A stretch of 64,000 nt of DNA from assembly GCF_030272615.1 (NCBI RefSeq), contig NC_081415.1, positions 104,586,796 to 104,650,795 on the forward strand. The letters run 5' to 3'. The notes under the pieces were generated by a model. The model had not been told where the DNA came from. It worked only from the letters and a program-made list of their open reading frames with translations, and searched no databases. The position numbers were made by a program, and so were the translations under genes. Position 1 is the first letter of the stretch. Each line of letters starts with the position of its first letter. This DNA is from Cryptomeria japonica (taxonomy: Eukaryota; Streptophyta; Pinopsida; Cupressales; Cupressaceae). Below, one piece after another: positions 20,952-32,787 of this stretch.

Positions 20952-21420
20952 TTTATCCCCCACTTTAATGGAAGTATGAGCCTATGAAAATACTCACGTT
21001 AAAGTAGAAAGATGAGAGAGATAGAGAGGAGCAATTAGGAGTGAAATCACAAGGAGATAAGATGACACTAATTTCAAGGAACAAATCCCCCAATCTTAGG
21101 ATCTTAACTAACACGATCTTATGCAAGGACACACAAAACAAGACAAAGACAAAAGACACTCGACACAAAAGCTAAAAATCAAAACAAGACCTCAAGTTGA
21201 AACTAGCTAAGGAGACCTCAAAAATCAAAATCTCTCAACCATTAGTATCATTCTTAAAATGCCATCACAAGGACACAAGCGATCACATAAAAAGAGCAAG
21301 AGCATGTATCAAACCATGAACCACAAATAGCAAAGCTATGAGCTCATGACGAGAAGAAGGGGGAACGTGGATGTCATGGGCTAGTTGTGTTTTGCTAGGT
21401 TATGCATGAGAGGAAGAGAA
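20952..21420 (-). mobile_element. Element G interior, 3' end with polypurine tract
   Basis: On the minus strand AAAGTGGGGGATAAA (20952-20966) directly precedes the G1 LTR. A hairpin (20962-21005) with ACTTTA/TAAAGT ends and a GAGTAT/ATACTC inner stem precedes it, as in element A. The rest is non-coding, with GAGA-rich sequence. The segment resumes at 26984 after solo LTR F. Confidence 0.65.
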
Positions 21421-24400
21421 TGTAGTGTCCTAAAATTGTGACACTTGCAATTTCGACTGCATTTGGGTCTTCACGATGGTGGCGCAACGTTGAACCTGAA
21501 TGGAGACCCCGAAACCTGTTTTGTAGTGCCCCGCCAGGAAACCCCGAAGGGATTAAGCCATAACACAAGAATAGAGAGCAATAATTTTTTTATTTTTTAT
21601 TTTTTTTAAAAGTTACACCACATTAAGATACAACAAGATATCAAAGATTCAGATTACATAGCGGAAGACATCAATTAACACCTAAAGAGTTTCCCAACGA
21701 GATTACTTAAATTCCACAATTCACTTAACTCACACAATTAATCCAATAAGCTGATTACCTTAATAATTAGAAAATTCTTAATCAGGATAATTTCTTTCAG
21801 AAGATGGAAATATAAATCACAAGCAATGACTCATCCATTAAGATCTATTCATACTCTTCTTTCAATCTTTTCATTTAAAATTACAAGCCATACATCTAAT
21901 ATTCTAACACACTAGAATTTCATCATATACATATGAGATCTTTTCAAGCATACTTAATTTCCTTAATAACAACTTAATATATTCCATTACTCTAAGTTAC
22001 ATTCTTTCATATTCCAACTTATTGCATTTAAAAGACGATTGCATACATGCATCTACGATAAATCTCATCTAAACCACTTATGCATTCGATCAAAAAGGCA
22101 TTCAAGAAAGGATTGCATATAAGCATTTAAAGTTAATTCCATTTATCCACTTATCCATTCTACCATAAGCTAATCATACAAGATAAAGCTGAATAAAGGA
22201 AACATAAGAGAACACATCACATAACACCATAATGATCTCGGAGTTCACCCCTAAAGGGCTACATCTCCGGGTCTGCTCAACTGCAAGACCCCTCTGATAA
22301 ATAATAAAGTTAAGAGTACAAGAGGTTACACCATTACAAACCGGTCGTCAAGGCGAAACATATACAGTATACAAGCGACCACATCGGTCAATAAAAAAAC
22401 ATAAACGATCCCTGAAAAGAACAGGATCCAGCTGAACATAATCAAAGCTAATACAAAGGTCCAGGAGAGCATCCACAAAACTGAGTCATCACCACCCAAG
22501 GTCTAACATGAAACCGATACTCGCAAGGGCAGAGACAAAAGGACGACCCACAAAGGTACTCCTAACAGGACAAAACGACAACACACTAGCGAATGTAGGG
22601 ACAAGTGTCATCACACAACCTGGTATGGATACCATGGCAAGTCTTCATAGGTCCCGGCCCCATACATTGGGTTACCCTGGCAACCTAATCCGAGCTTCCG
22701 GCCCATCCAAGCCTCATGTGGACCCACACATCCTCTCGTGAAGACAAGGATGATGGTTTGCCATTTCAGGCCTTCTCACAGCATGTTGAATCTATGATAG
22801 CACTCGTCCCATGTGTGAGGCACAATTATCTTACTTAGAAATTACATTCTAATCTACTTAAAGGTTATCACTTATTAGACTCACTTTCGACGGGTTACCC
22901 AGCAGCCACTTTGGGCGCGGCCCCCAATCGAAAGCCACTTTCCCATACGACACTAGACTATACTCAGACGAACTCAAAACCAAGGAATAGGCATGGTCAG
23001 ACGAACGGAGTTCAAGAAGGAAGAAACAACCATCTGGTCAAACACGACTCAAAAGATGAACACTTACTGACGGTACTCTAACTAGAGACCTGACAAACTA
23101 AGGTCAACCACGAATCATCATTCGATTCACACAAAGAGGATATGACCAAAAACGACACTACCACAATACAACAGTCAACTCGGAACCGAGGACTGAAACA
23201 GGTACCCCAAATCATTCCATACGACAGGGTCCTATCAAAACAAGCACTACTTGCCATTTCATAATTAAAAGCGAATACAGAAATTAAACTCGCAAAGGCA
23301 ATAAACAGAAAAGACAATATTTTCTCAAATTGATTTAAGCATAACAGTTGATCCAAATCTCTGATTGATCTAAGTTTTCAAAATGCATTGACGGGAGATC
23401 ACCGTTACCAGGTGAGTACAATACCACAATTTACAATAGTACCATAGACTATTTCTCAAACAAGGGAAAATATAATTTAACCATTCATTTAACTAAATGA
23501 GAATATCAGTACTAAACAATTTCCCAAATGATACTAAATTAAGTTCCCAAAAGCACATCGTTTAAATTCAAATATCCAACGATGAAATATCTCACTTACT
23601 TCTCGATTACTCCAATGATATGTTCTTGAATAATATTTCACATCATCAATAGTAATTACATCACATTTCAACAATTTTCCAATAACATAATGTTCTATTT
23701 TATTTTAAGCAATACTACCTCAATTAGCCAAATGCTCTAATCAGCTAGGAGGTAAGATATAAATTTATTAATCCAAGATCAATCCGAATATAATCGATAA
23801 TATTCAATTGCGAAATTAACAGTTTTAGAACTTAATTAGAAGGAGTGCATAAGTCATGAAATGAAATTGAATAATGATTAACCTATAAACTCCATTATAA
23901 AATTAGTCAATATCAAATTAACATTTATCATGATTATGCCACCTTAATCATAATTAAGAAACTAATTAAAACTTAACATTAAAATAATATTTAAAAATAT
24001 TATATGCATTTTTTTTGAATACTAAAAAAAATACATAAAAAAAATATTTTTAAAAAAAACTAATTTTAAAAAAAACATTTTAGAAAGGGCGAAGGCGGGG
24101 CCCACCTCCCAACGGGGACGGCTGAGCGCCCAACCCTAGCCGCAGGCGGGAGTCCACGTGGGCGGCGCCACTGTGGTGCCCGCAGGTCCCGCGGCGCCCT
24201 GCGGCCACCACAGTGAGCCGCGGCCGCTGTTACTGGTGCGGGAGCGGGGGAACGAGCGGGAGAGGGGGAGGAGGAGCGGGTGGAGCTCCGCTCCCCGCCC
24301 TCCAAACCCCAACCACGGTTTAATATAAAACAAACGCACAATTCGTAGATTTCCATACTTTTTTAAACACACAGTTCATTTTTTTAAAACAAATAAAACG

Positions 24401-26978
24401 ATATATCAATGAAACCCTTTGAAATATATATTTCGATTTACATAAAATCCGGTTTAAAAAACAAAATGTTTTGGTTTCCTATCCCTCATTTCCAAACACA
24501 ACTGGGTTTTCAAACACCCACAAACAGGGTAAAATCTGAGGAATAACAAAACCCCAACAGTCTGAAGAATATCAGATTATAAAAATTTCTTCAACAAAAC
24601 CCATACTTGGGCAAAATGGGCATTAAACTAACTATCTCATCCATTCTTCCCAATAACATCTAATTTCTAAACATAGAATTCAAATTGAGAGCACCCAATG
24701 GAGATTTACACAAAAATTCCTCATGAACAGCGATTTCCAATTCATATCCAAAATTTGGTTTTGAAAGAAAAACAAGAACAATACAACCAGAAATCAAAAG
24801 ATGGATCTGAATCCTACCTTATCTCGCATTCCTGGCAAGACCTGCTGAAGAGCCCCAATCTGCAGCTCAAGGAATCCTTCCCCATCCAAAACCCCCAAAT
24901 TTCATCCCCAAAATATTTTCCAACCAAAAGTTTTCCAAAAATATCCCTCCCCAAAATTTCCCCAAATATTAGGTTATATGGAAGAGTTGACCAAAATTCC
25001 ATTTTTGGAATTAAAATTTTTTATTTTAAAAATAATTCTCAAAATTATTCTTTTCTAACTATATCAATAATTTAAATTGCTTTTCCAATTCAAAATCGAT
25101 TCTCATTTAATTCAATTTAACCTTTCTAATTTCAAATGCCAACAGAATACAATTAAATCTATTGCAATTAAAACAGAGCTTTCTTTTTCGACAGCATATA
25201 CAAAATGCGTTTAATATTCAAAATCAGTCATTTAATCAAACTTAGTCCAATTTAAAGCGAGCAATCCAATATCAACGAAAATCGCATAACGAAATCCCGA
25301 TTACTTTAGTCCATTAATCTTTAATGCACAAACACATATATAATCAAAATAATTGCTAAGGACTAATTAATCAATTTAACCATACACACCAAGCACGCAA
25401 ACCGAGAAGGTCAACCAAACAGACGACTCGCAAACCCAACAAAAAGGGAACACCGATGACGGCTGACGATGCTCACTTGAGCATGACTATGGTCAACTAG
25501 GGTCTTACGACCACCTAATCCAACTCTAAGGATTAAAGAGGTACACTCAAACCTGCAATTTCAGGTGAAGACGAACCTCGCACTCATGCGGCATTGTACC
25601 TGAAATTTCTTGCAACCAAGAGTCATACATGCATACATATATAAACTTAATGAAAGCGTTAGCTCGATATTAATACCACGAAATAGGTACACTAAACAAC
25701 TTGCATACAACTAGTGTGGGAACCCACATCAATAGCTATGCATTAAATCAAACATCTGACTATAATCATAATATTAAGATAAACTGAACAAGATTAAACT
25801 GAGATTAGAGATTGATTAGGGCAGGGGTACTACATGTTTATAACACCAAAAACTGCATTTTCTGCACCTTGGCCTGATCCCTCCTTGCACCCTGCTGTCC
25901 CGGGAGGTGGGACCATGGCGCCCAGTGCCCTGGTCCTTCGGGACTAGGGCGCCCAGCGCCCTAGTCCCTGGCCCTATTTTGGGCCCGGTCTCTTTTGGGC
26001 ATCGGGTCTTTAAGTTTGCAATTCGGGAAATAATGTTTCCTGGTCGGCCTAAGGTTGGGAAAATCAGTCTATCGGCCCTAATTGGCAAGTATATAAACTA
26101 CATTTCCCCTCCCATTTGAGGAGGTAAGGAAAGAGAAAAAACATATGTGTGCAAAAGGCGAAAGCGATATTCAAACATTCAAACATTCAAGCATTCAAGC
26201 ATTCCTTCAAGCAATTGAGCATTCTAAGTCTCCATTCAAGGCTAAGTGTTGCATTCAAGACAAGGATTCAACCATTGAAGAGGAGATCACATACAACATA
26301 CAACATACTACATACATTACACCTTCGCATGTAAGAATACAAACATTCTTACAACAAGGTATCAGTACTTGTTTACATTACAAACATTTACATTTACAAC
26401 ATTCTCATTTCTTGGTTAATTCCAAAACCGAGGTTTGACCTAAAGGCAAACCCCTCATCCCTAACCCCCCAATCGTCCTCTCTTTTCTGTGTGTAGGTTG
26501 CAGGTACGCGGCTGTAATTGAAGATCTGGAATCCTTGTGCAGAGACGAACAGATCCCCCTTTGTTTCGCGGATTTTTCGGAGGACCGTGTGCACGCCGGG
26601 CGCCATCATCCCGTCAACTTTCACTCAAATTTGCAGAACAGCACCGTCTCGACATTTTACTACTAATTCCAGGTCCGCAGCTTCATCCCATATCCCTATC
26701 TCTGTTTATAAGCAAATCTTTCCTACTTTACATGCATTCCTAGTTCAATCTTTCTCTCTACATTCTTTACAAAAGAGGGTATCCTTGATGTCTTAACCCT
26801 TGAAACTCATTTAGAATCCAATCTTGCATTGTGTGGGATTGGATCTTGTGGGTTTCAATCCCTCTTTTGAATGTAAAGTCTCCCCTAAGTGAAAACCATC
26901 AACCCTAGTGACTCTCCCTTCTCTCTCCTTGGAGTTGGGGAGGGGAGAACGACTAGGGTTCGATTTTTCCGCTTTACA
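21421..26978 (+). mobile_element. Solo LTR F of the A family, split by insert E
   Basis: The two parts (21421-21521 and 25840-26978, 1240 bp together) match the element A LTR from TGTAGTGTCC to CTTTACA. A perfect 5-bp duplication GAGAA flanks it at 21416-21420 and 26979-26983. There is no interior, so it is a solo LTR formed by recombination between the two LTRs of an element. TATA box at 26090-26097. Hairpin 1 at 26430-26454 has one mismatch; hairpin 2 starts near 26580. It lies inside element G. Confidence 0.92.
21522..25834. mobile_element. LTR-like 4.3-kb insert E inside solo LTR F
   Basis: The ends are TGTAGTGCCCC and, as reverse complement, TGTAGTACCCC: an 11-bp terminal inverted repeat with one mismatch. 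Target duplication TGTTT lies at 21517-21521 and 25835-25839, and joining the flanks restores the A-family LTR sequence. I see no reading frame with a known domain, no internal LTR pair, no primer site and no polypurine tract. The 5-bp duplication and TG...CA ends favour a very long solo LTR. A CpG-rich block lies at 24086-24310; on the minus strand it is preceded by a TATA-like TTTTATATTA (24321-24330), so the element may read leftward. A large non-autonomous element is the alternative. Confidence 0.7.
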
Positions 26979-26983
26979 GAGAA

Positions 26984-27285
26984 ATAGATGACATGGATAT
27001 CATAGGATAGATATATTTTTCAAGGTGATCCATGTTGGGGAGAAGAGTTGGAATAGTCTAGTTGTGTTTTTCTAGTTCCACTCATCCTATTGTATATGCA
27101 ACTATCTGGTTTCAAGAGTTAAACATCTTGTATAAGACTTTGTTTTGTTTGGATTTGAGCATGCAACAACCTATATAAGACATGAAATAAAAATGCAAAT
27201 TTGTGTTTGGTTTTGAGCATGAAGCATCTAATGTAAGACTTTGGTTTATTTGGTTTTGAGAATGAACACCCCATGTAAGACAAAT
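26984..27285 (-). mobile_element. Element G interior fragment with GTAAGACTTTG repeats
   Basis: Non-coding. Units with (T/G)TAAGACTTTG(T/G)TTT and GAGCATG or GAGAATGAACACC repeat at roughly 65-bp intervals. The array continues at 28972-29160 beyond solo LTR H. Confidence 0.6.
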
Positions 27286-28966
27286 TGTAGCATCAAAAAT
27301 TGTACACCCTTAATTGGGTGGTACAATTCCACGCTTAGGTTAGCACTCGCCTTAGTGTGTTTGCATCTTGCATTTAAAATTCCCTTTAAGCATTTAATTA
27401 ATTAATTTAATTAAATCTAAAGTCTTTTTGTATCCCTCTACACATCATAAAATTGGGCCCTTAACCCTAAGTGTGCCCCTTTTTGTTTGATTCTCCCAAT
27501 TAATCATTTCATCAAATACCCTAATTATGTCTTATTTTGACCTTCTACCCTCGATTTTGCATATCAGAATGTCACAAATTTCCACAAAAACCTAGAATTT
27601 TCTTTAAAATTACAATATCTCAACTTCCCAAAAAATTGGCAAAAAGTTGGTCGGACCGTGTGTTCGGACCATGTTGGTACCAACATGGTCCTGACTTTTT
27701 CTCCCCAAATTTCGGGCATGTTTTGGCAGTGTTTTAATATTCAAATCCAAGAGATTGGCAAAAAATATCATTTCTAAGTCGGCCTATGACTCAAAACAAA
27801 GTTAGGGTCTCCTACATAAAGCCTTACTTTCCTCATTTGAAGGGGTTAAGATCTAGCGATTGAAGGAGCCTCTTGTGAAGTGAAAGTATAGGTTATATGA
27901 AGTCTATAACAACAAATCAAGAATTTATCAATCATTAATCGATCATCTTCAACAACAATTAGGAGCTTTGAAGACAATGAAGAATAATAGGAGATCACTG
28001 ACTATTGATTGGCTTGTACCTCTCCCTTAGGGTTTGGTATGGTTTCATGTCTTTGTATGAGCTTCATATTTTTTCAGATTTACAATCATGATTTAGATAC
28101 ATTATTACATTTGTGATTTGAAGCATTTACATTTACATTTACAATCATTTAGGGTTTTCTCTCCAAAGTGTAGGGTAGAACTCTAGATTTACTTTCTTGT
28201 TCGTTTAGAATCTTGCATACACACAAGATTCTTGCACACACATTTTCGATACATTATCAGTTATTTGTGGAGGAGGAAATCACCAAAACAAGGGTTTTGA
28301 CTAAGGCAGAACCCTATATAGCCACCTAGACACCATTTTTCAAGTTGCAGGTGTAGGTGCAGGAATTCAGCGGATGCACGATTTTCGGGACTGACGGAAG
28401 ACACTGAGACAGTCTCAAGGCCAAAATCTGATCTCAGATCTCAAAGATAGGGGCATGGCGCCCTGGGATAAGACCAGGGAATGGTGCCCTAGGATAGGAG
28501 CAAGGTGTGGCGCCCGGGTCCACGGGGTTTTTTAGGTGCTAGATCTGCATACCAAACCCTCGGGATCTCGAAATCATAAGTTCAGCTTTCTGTCAACAGA
28601 AGGACAAGGATGCTCAGCACCCTAGGATTTGCTAATTCTGCATCAGTTTCAACAACAGGTGCACCTTTGAATCCATTTTCCAAACCTTCTTTTTGTCTTT
28701 CAATTTCAATTTGCACAGAATTTGCATATTCATTTTAAGTGTGCTTTGTTTCTTATCTCCTGGTTTAGTCTATTATTGCATTACATTTTGCATATCTACT
28801 CATTTACAACAAAGGAATAGAAACCATAAGAAATATCTTGTGGCTCTCTCTTCCTCACAAGAAGTAGCCAAAGTGAACTATCTCCCTAGGCTCTTTCGTA
28901 TTCCACTGTGTGTACATGAGAGTGGAATTAGGTCATAGATATTTGGTTCCATTTTTATGCTCCACA
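27286..28966 (+). mobile_element. Solo LTR H (1681 bp)
   Basis: It begins TGTAGCATCA and ends CTCCACA, flanked by the perfect 5-bp duplication CAAAT (27281-27285 and 28967-28971). It has no interior and is placed in a repeat array of element G that reads through when H is removed. It carries a 26-bp perfect palindrome (27666-27691) in a GGACCGTG context, hairpin 1 (28292-28314, one G-U pair) and a two-part hairpin at 28451-28489 (GGGCA/TGCCC outside, CCCTGG/CCAGGG inside). The family is related to A through these motifs but differs in overall sequence. Confidence 0.88.
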
Positions 28967-28971
28967 CAAAT

Positions 28972-29596
28972 ATATGCCTGGTTTCGGGGACATCTCATGT
29001 AAGACTTTGTTTTGTCTAGCTTCGAGAATGTGTAACCCTGTATAAGACATATATAAATGTTGTGTCTAGTTTTGGGCATGAAGCATCTTGTGTAAGACTT
29101 TGTTTTGTCTGGTTTCGAGAATGAACACCCTATTTAAGATATGAAAAATATAGTACAAAGAGGGTGATATGCAATGCCATCCCCTTAAGATGTCAACATA
29201 GCCCTATGTTGATGTCTTAAGGAAGATAGAAACAAGGACACACACCTTAATCACCAAGGAGATATCCTTTTAGGCAACAATGTTCGTAAATCCAAGCTAA
29301 AGATGCATTACACTTATAAGAAAAGGACAAGATAGTTGAAAAGGAGATATCCTGCAACAAGTGTAAATGGAATCCTTGGAGGATAAGAGATCTTTTCTCA
29401 AAAGATATCTACCTCTAAGAGGAGTTCTTGAACAAAAATAACATCATCGACCAAAAGAGAGGAAGGAGAACAATAATGCATACCTTCCCCTTATTACGAA
29501 GTGAAAGGGATTATTGACGAAAGATGACACACTTTTGACCCAAAGTGAAGGGTTTGTTCATAATGGACATACATTGACAAATGTAGAAGAGGTTTG
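28972..29596 (-). mobile_element. Element G interior fragment
   Basis: The GTAAGACTTTG repeat array continues to about 29160. An imperfect inverted repeat (29187-29226) pairs CCTTAAGATGTCAACATAG with its partner across two bases, with two mismatches. No ORF is seen. Solo LTR I interrupts at 29597. Confidence 0.55.
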
Positions 29597-30777
29597 TGTA
29601 TACACATAAAAATGGCTATGAGTGATTAAATAAATATTTTAAATTTATTTAATGATTTTTCTTCTATTCAATAGTTAATTTGAAAAGATTGATTTATTTA
29701 ATTCATTTTTGTGTCTTTCTATTAATTAATATTTTATTAATTAATTCATCTATCCTACTCTTCTAATTAATTAAATATCTAATATTTAATTATGCTTTTA
29801 ACCAAGTCAATTAAATATCTAATATTTAATTATATCCTCCAATCAATTAAATATCTAATATTTAATAGTTATTCTCCTATCCTATAGTCTCGAATATTAA
29901 ATGATTTCTTAAATTATTTAATCCCCCTCTTCCAACTCACCTTCCATCTCCACTTCATCTTCCCTTTGCCAACTCATCAATTATGTGGCTAAGGAAATTA
30001 ATATTTATTAAATATTAATTCATCATTTATCTTCAACCACCAAATTTAATGAATATGGTGTATGTACACATATTTCGCAACCATCTTCTATATTCTCTCC
30101 AACACCCCCTACATCTTAGGAAGGACTTGAGTCCACTTGTCCTATCATGCCTAAATCTTCTCCAACCGTCCCTAGATTCCCTCAGTCAGCAACCCAGTCA
30201 AGGTGAGATGAGTGACACTTGTCTTCTCCTTCCCCCTTTTTCTCAACCTTCACCTTTGCTCACAGCCATCCAAATCTGCAAATCTGATCATGAACGTTGA
30301 TCTGAGCCACATCATCTCATCCTCTCAAAGTCTATAAAATCAAGAGCTTCAGTTGAGAGAGAGTTAGACTTCAAGAGACTTCAAGTGCATTTTCAAGAAA
30401 ATCATTTGTAAAACTTTTGCATCTGTGAGTTTTAATCTTGAAGTAAATAGCACAATCATTTAACATAATCATTTTAGCATAATCATGTAGTATTGCATAT
30501 CATGGCATTTTTTAACTATCAGTTATCAGTCCATTCTTCATATGCCATCTTGGAAGCTATCAGTGCATTGTCTGAGAGCACACCATCTGCAACCAAGAAT
30601 AGTGGAGTTAGGACACAATGAGACATAAACCATGAAGGTAATATTAATGTTTTTATTTCATATGTATTTCACATAGTTTCATTGGTTGAGTTTGGATTTC
30701 CTATAGCATTTCCTTTGTATTTTGTGAAACTAACTTGTTGCAGGTAGCATTATGAGGATGAAATTCAAGTTGACACA
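29597..30777 (+). mobile_element. Solo LTR I (1181 bp)
   Basis: It begins TGTATACACATAAAAATGG and ends TTGACACA. The perfect 5-bp duplication GTTTG flanks it at 29592-29596 and 30778-30782. U3 is very AT-rich with repeated TTAAATATCTAATATTTAAT; TATA box TATAAAAT at 30333-30340. The start resembles those of LTRs D, B and C (TGTA(G/T)ACAC then AAAATG), so it belongs to that group. Confidence 0.88.
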
Positions 30778-30782
30778 GTTTG

Positions 30783-31647
30783 TATTCAAGGACATACACA
30801 TCTTTCATAAGAGAGAATCCTTGAGAAAACAAACAAATTCACACGAGGAATGACATTGTATCATAAGAAAACACCACTCAACAAAGGAAAAGTGGATCCT
30901 GAGAAAGGAGAGGAAATATAAATGCCCCCAAACATAGGGACAATGAGAAGAATTACACAACCTCTAAGGAGATATTTATCTATAAGAGATGTATCGTTTC
31001 AAGCAAAGAATAGGTCATACCCAAGGAAAACACACGTACTTGCATGAAGGATAATTATATGCAAGAAAGGATATAATGTTATGAAAAATGAAACACAAAA
31101 CAAGAGGCAATCTTCAAAAAGAAGAGATAATTGAATATATATTATCCTTGCCCCCCGAGTGAGGAAACAAGGAAAGATGTTTGTTATTGAAATATCATCA
31201 CCACTCATTACAAAGAGCCCCCAATTAAGTTATCTACTAGTGTCATAGGGTGAGGAGAAACATGGGAGGGTGAATGGAGTGCTAAGGAACTACCTCTTCA
31301 CCAAGAAAAAGTGCAAGATTGGTTGTAAGAGCTATGCGAGCTTGATCATATTGGTCTTTAACAAATGCTTTAAATGCTTTACAATTTCCAAGTGAATGAG
31401 AATAACTACGATGAAAAAGACAATGTTCATCACCTTATACTTATAATTGTGATTAAGTCTGATGAAAGGAAAAACAACATTATTATCATACTTCTATCTC
31501 CAAAATATTATAGTAGCTAATTTCTCTTAAACATCAATAGGAGTAGGTCTTATCTCGCGAGATGTAAGACAAAGGTTGCTAGAAGGAAAAGTATTGTCTT
31601 CTTCGATTTTGATGGTTTCATTATCAATGAGTTCTTGTATTGATTTT
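30783..31647 (-). pseudogene. Element G interior with nucleocapsid knuckle remnant
   Basis: On the minus strand, near 31420-31330, FHRSYSHSLGNCKAFKAF follows the knuckle pattern seen in A, B and C, with the first Cys replaced by Phe. Stops and shifts break the frame around it. Left of about 31220 the sequence is non-coding. G2 interrupts the region at 31648. Confidence 0.45.
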
Positions 31648-32787
31648 TGTATTGGTGAAAATTTTAGGGTTTTCACCATTAGATGTATGAAATCTGCTAA
31701 TCTTTATTTAGGGACCAATACATTGGGGAAAGATAGAAATTAGATATATCTAAACCTAATAGATCTAGATTCTAATCTGATTCCAAGGGTTTGAGTGTGC
31801 CTCTTCTTTCCCTTGAGTTGAATTGAATTGTTGAAGATGCTAAAATTAGGGCAAATATGTTGAAATTGAAGTAATTATGTGTGAATAGTGAGCTACAATC
31901 ATCGAATTGAGCCACAAACCTGGATCTAAGGATTATAATAGTATTTAGACATGTTCCTAGAGGGAACTCTTGATTTGTTGGGACCAAGATGGTGGTCGCT
32001 CTGGTCCACACTTTTCGTATTCCAATGGGGGATTGATTCGTCACTGTAAATATAGCCAATTCTAAAATTGTAGCTCCGTACTTATTCCTGCACACACTAG
32101 AGAAGGTAAATAGGTTAGGAATAGGGGTTTGCCTAAGTCAAACCTTGGTTTAGGAATTAACCTTGAACGAAATATTGCAAATACTGAAATAAATAATGGA
32201 AAGAGATACCTCAGATCTACAATGTCTAATAATGACTTTGATGTTGTATGAAATGACATGAACATGAAAACACCCTAATCACACACACATGCTTGCATGT
32301 GAATGATGTAATTTGCTCCACAATGGTTGAATGAAGGAAATGTGGCCTTGAATATCTCTGGAGATGCTTGATGATGAACACTTAAATGCTTGAATGCTTG
32401 ATTTCTTGAATATGGAGACTTAGGATTAAAATGAATTGATTGATGTCTTTATATATGAGGATCTAGGTCAATTTACCGATTAGGCCAACCTCCAATTGTT
32501 ACATAGAGACACCAAATCCATTTCTCATTGAAGATATAGGTCTCATCCCTTCCTTGAAAATTGGGTCCCATTTAGAGGGACCAGAGTGTCCTCCTCAATG
32601 AGGGACCAAAATTTTGGCCCAAAGAGGAGGACACCCCTCTAAAGAGTCATTTGGTAGGTGTATGTGGCATAAAAAACTAGATTTAAGGCACTAAACAGAC
32701 ATGGATAGCAGATGAGGGGGAGACACGCTAAAGTAGGGGTACAAACATGAGGTGTAAATTGGTCTAGTGAAAATTTATGACACTACA
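31648..32787 (-). mobile_element. Solo LTR G2 of the G family
   Basis: Left edge TGTATTGG, right edge ACACTACA. Flanks ATTTT (31643-31647) and CTTTT (32788-32792) match at four of five bases, a probable decayed target duplication. TATA box on the minus strand at 32448-32456. Hairpin 1 at 32124-32146 and hairpin 2 at 31981-32007 (GGACCA/TGGTCC) are present. A strong U3 hairpin spans 32573-32641. No primer site follows its inner end, so it is not the 5' LTR of element G; gag-like sequence continues on both sides. Confidence 0.75.

Noticed and set aside
22508-22741. 77-codon ORF as a gene
   Set aside because: It lies within insert E, shows no recognisable domain and is within chance length.
24066-24372. 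Two overlapping minus-strand ORFs rich in Ala, Pro and Arg
   Set aside because: They are produced by the CpG-rich block in insert E; the composition is low complexity and no domain is visible.
24698-25075. 125-codon ORF in insert E
   Set aside because: Repetitive SPK/FPK-type low-complexity translation without a domain; probably chance.
31648-32787. G2 as the 5' LTR of element G, pairing with G1
   Set aside because: No primer site follows its inner end, it has its own near-match target duplication, and gag-like sequence continues on both sides.
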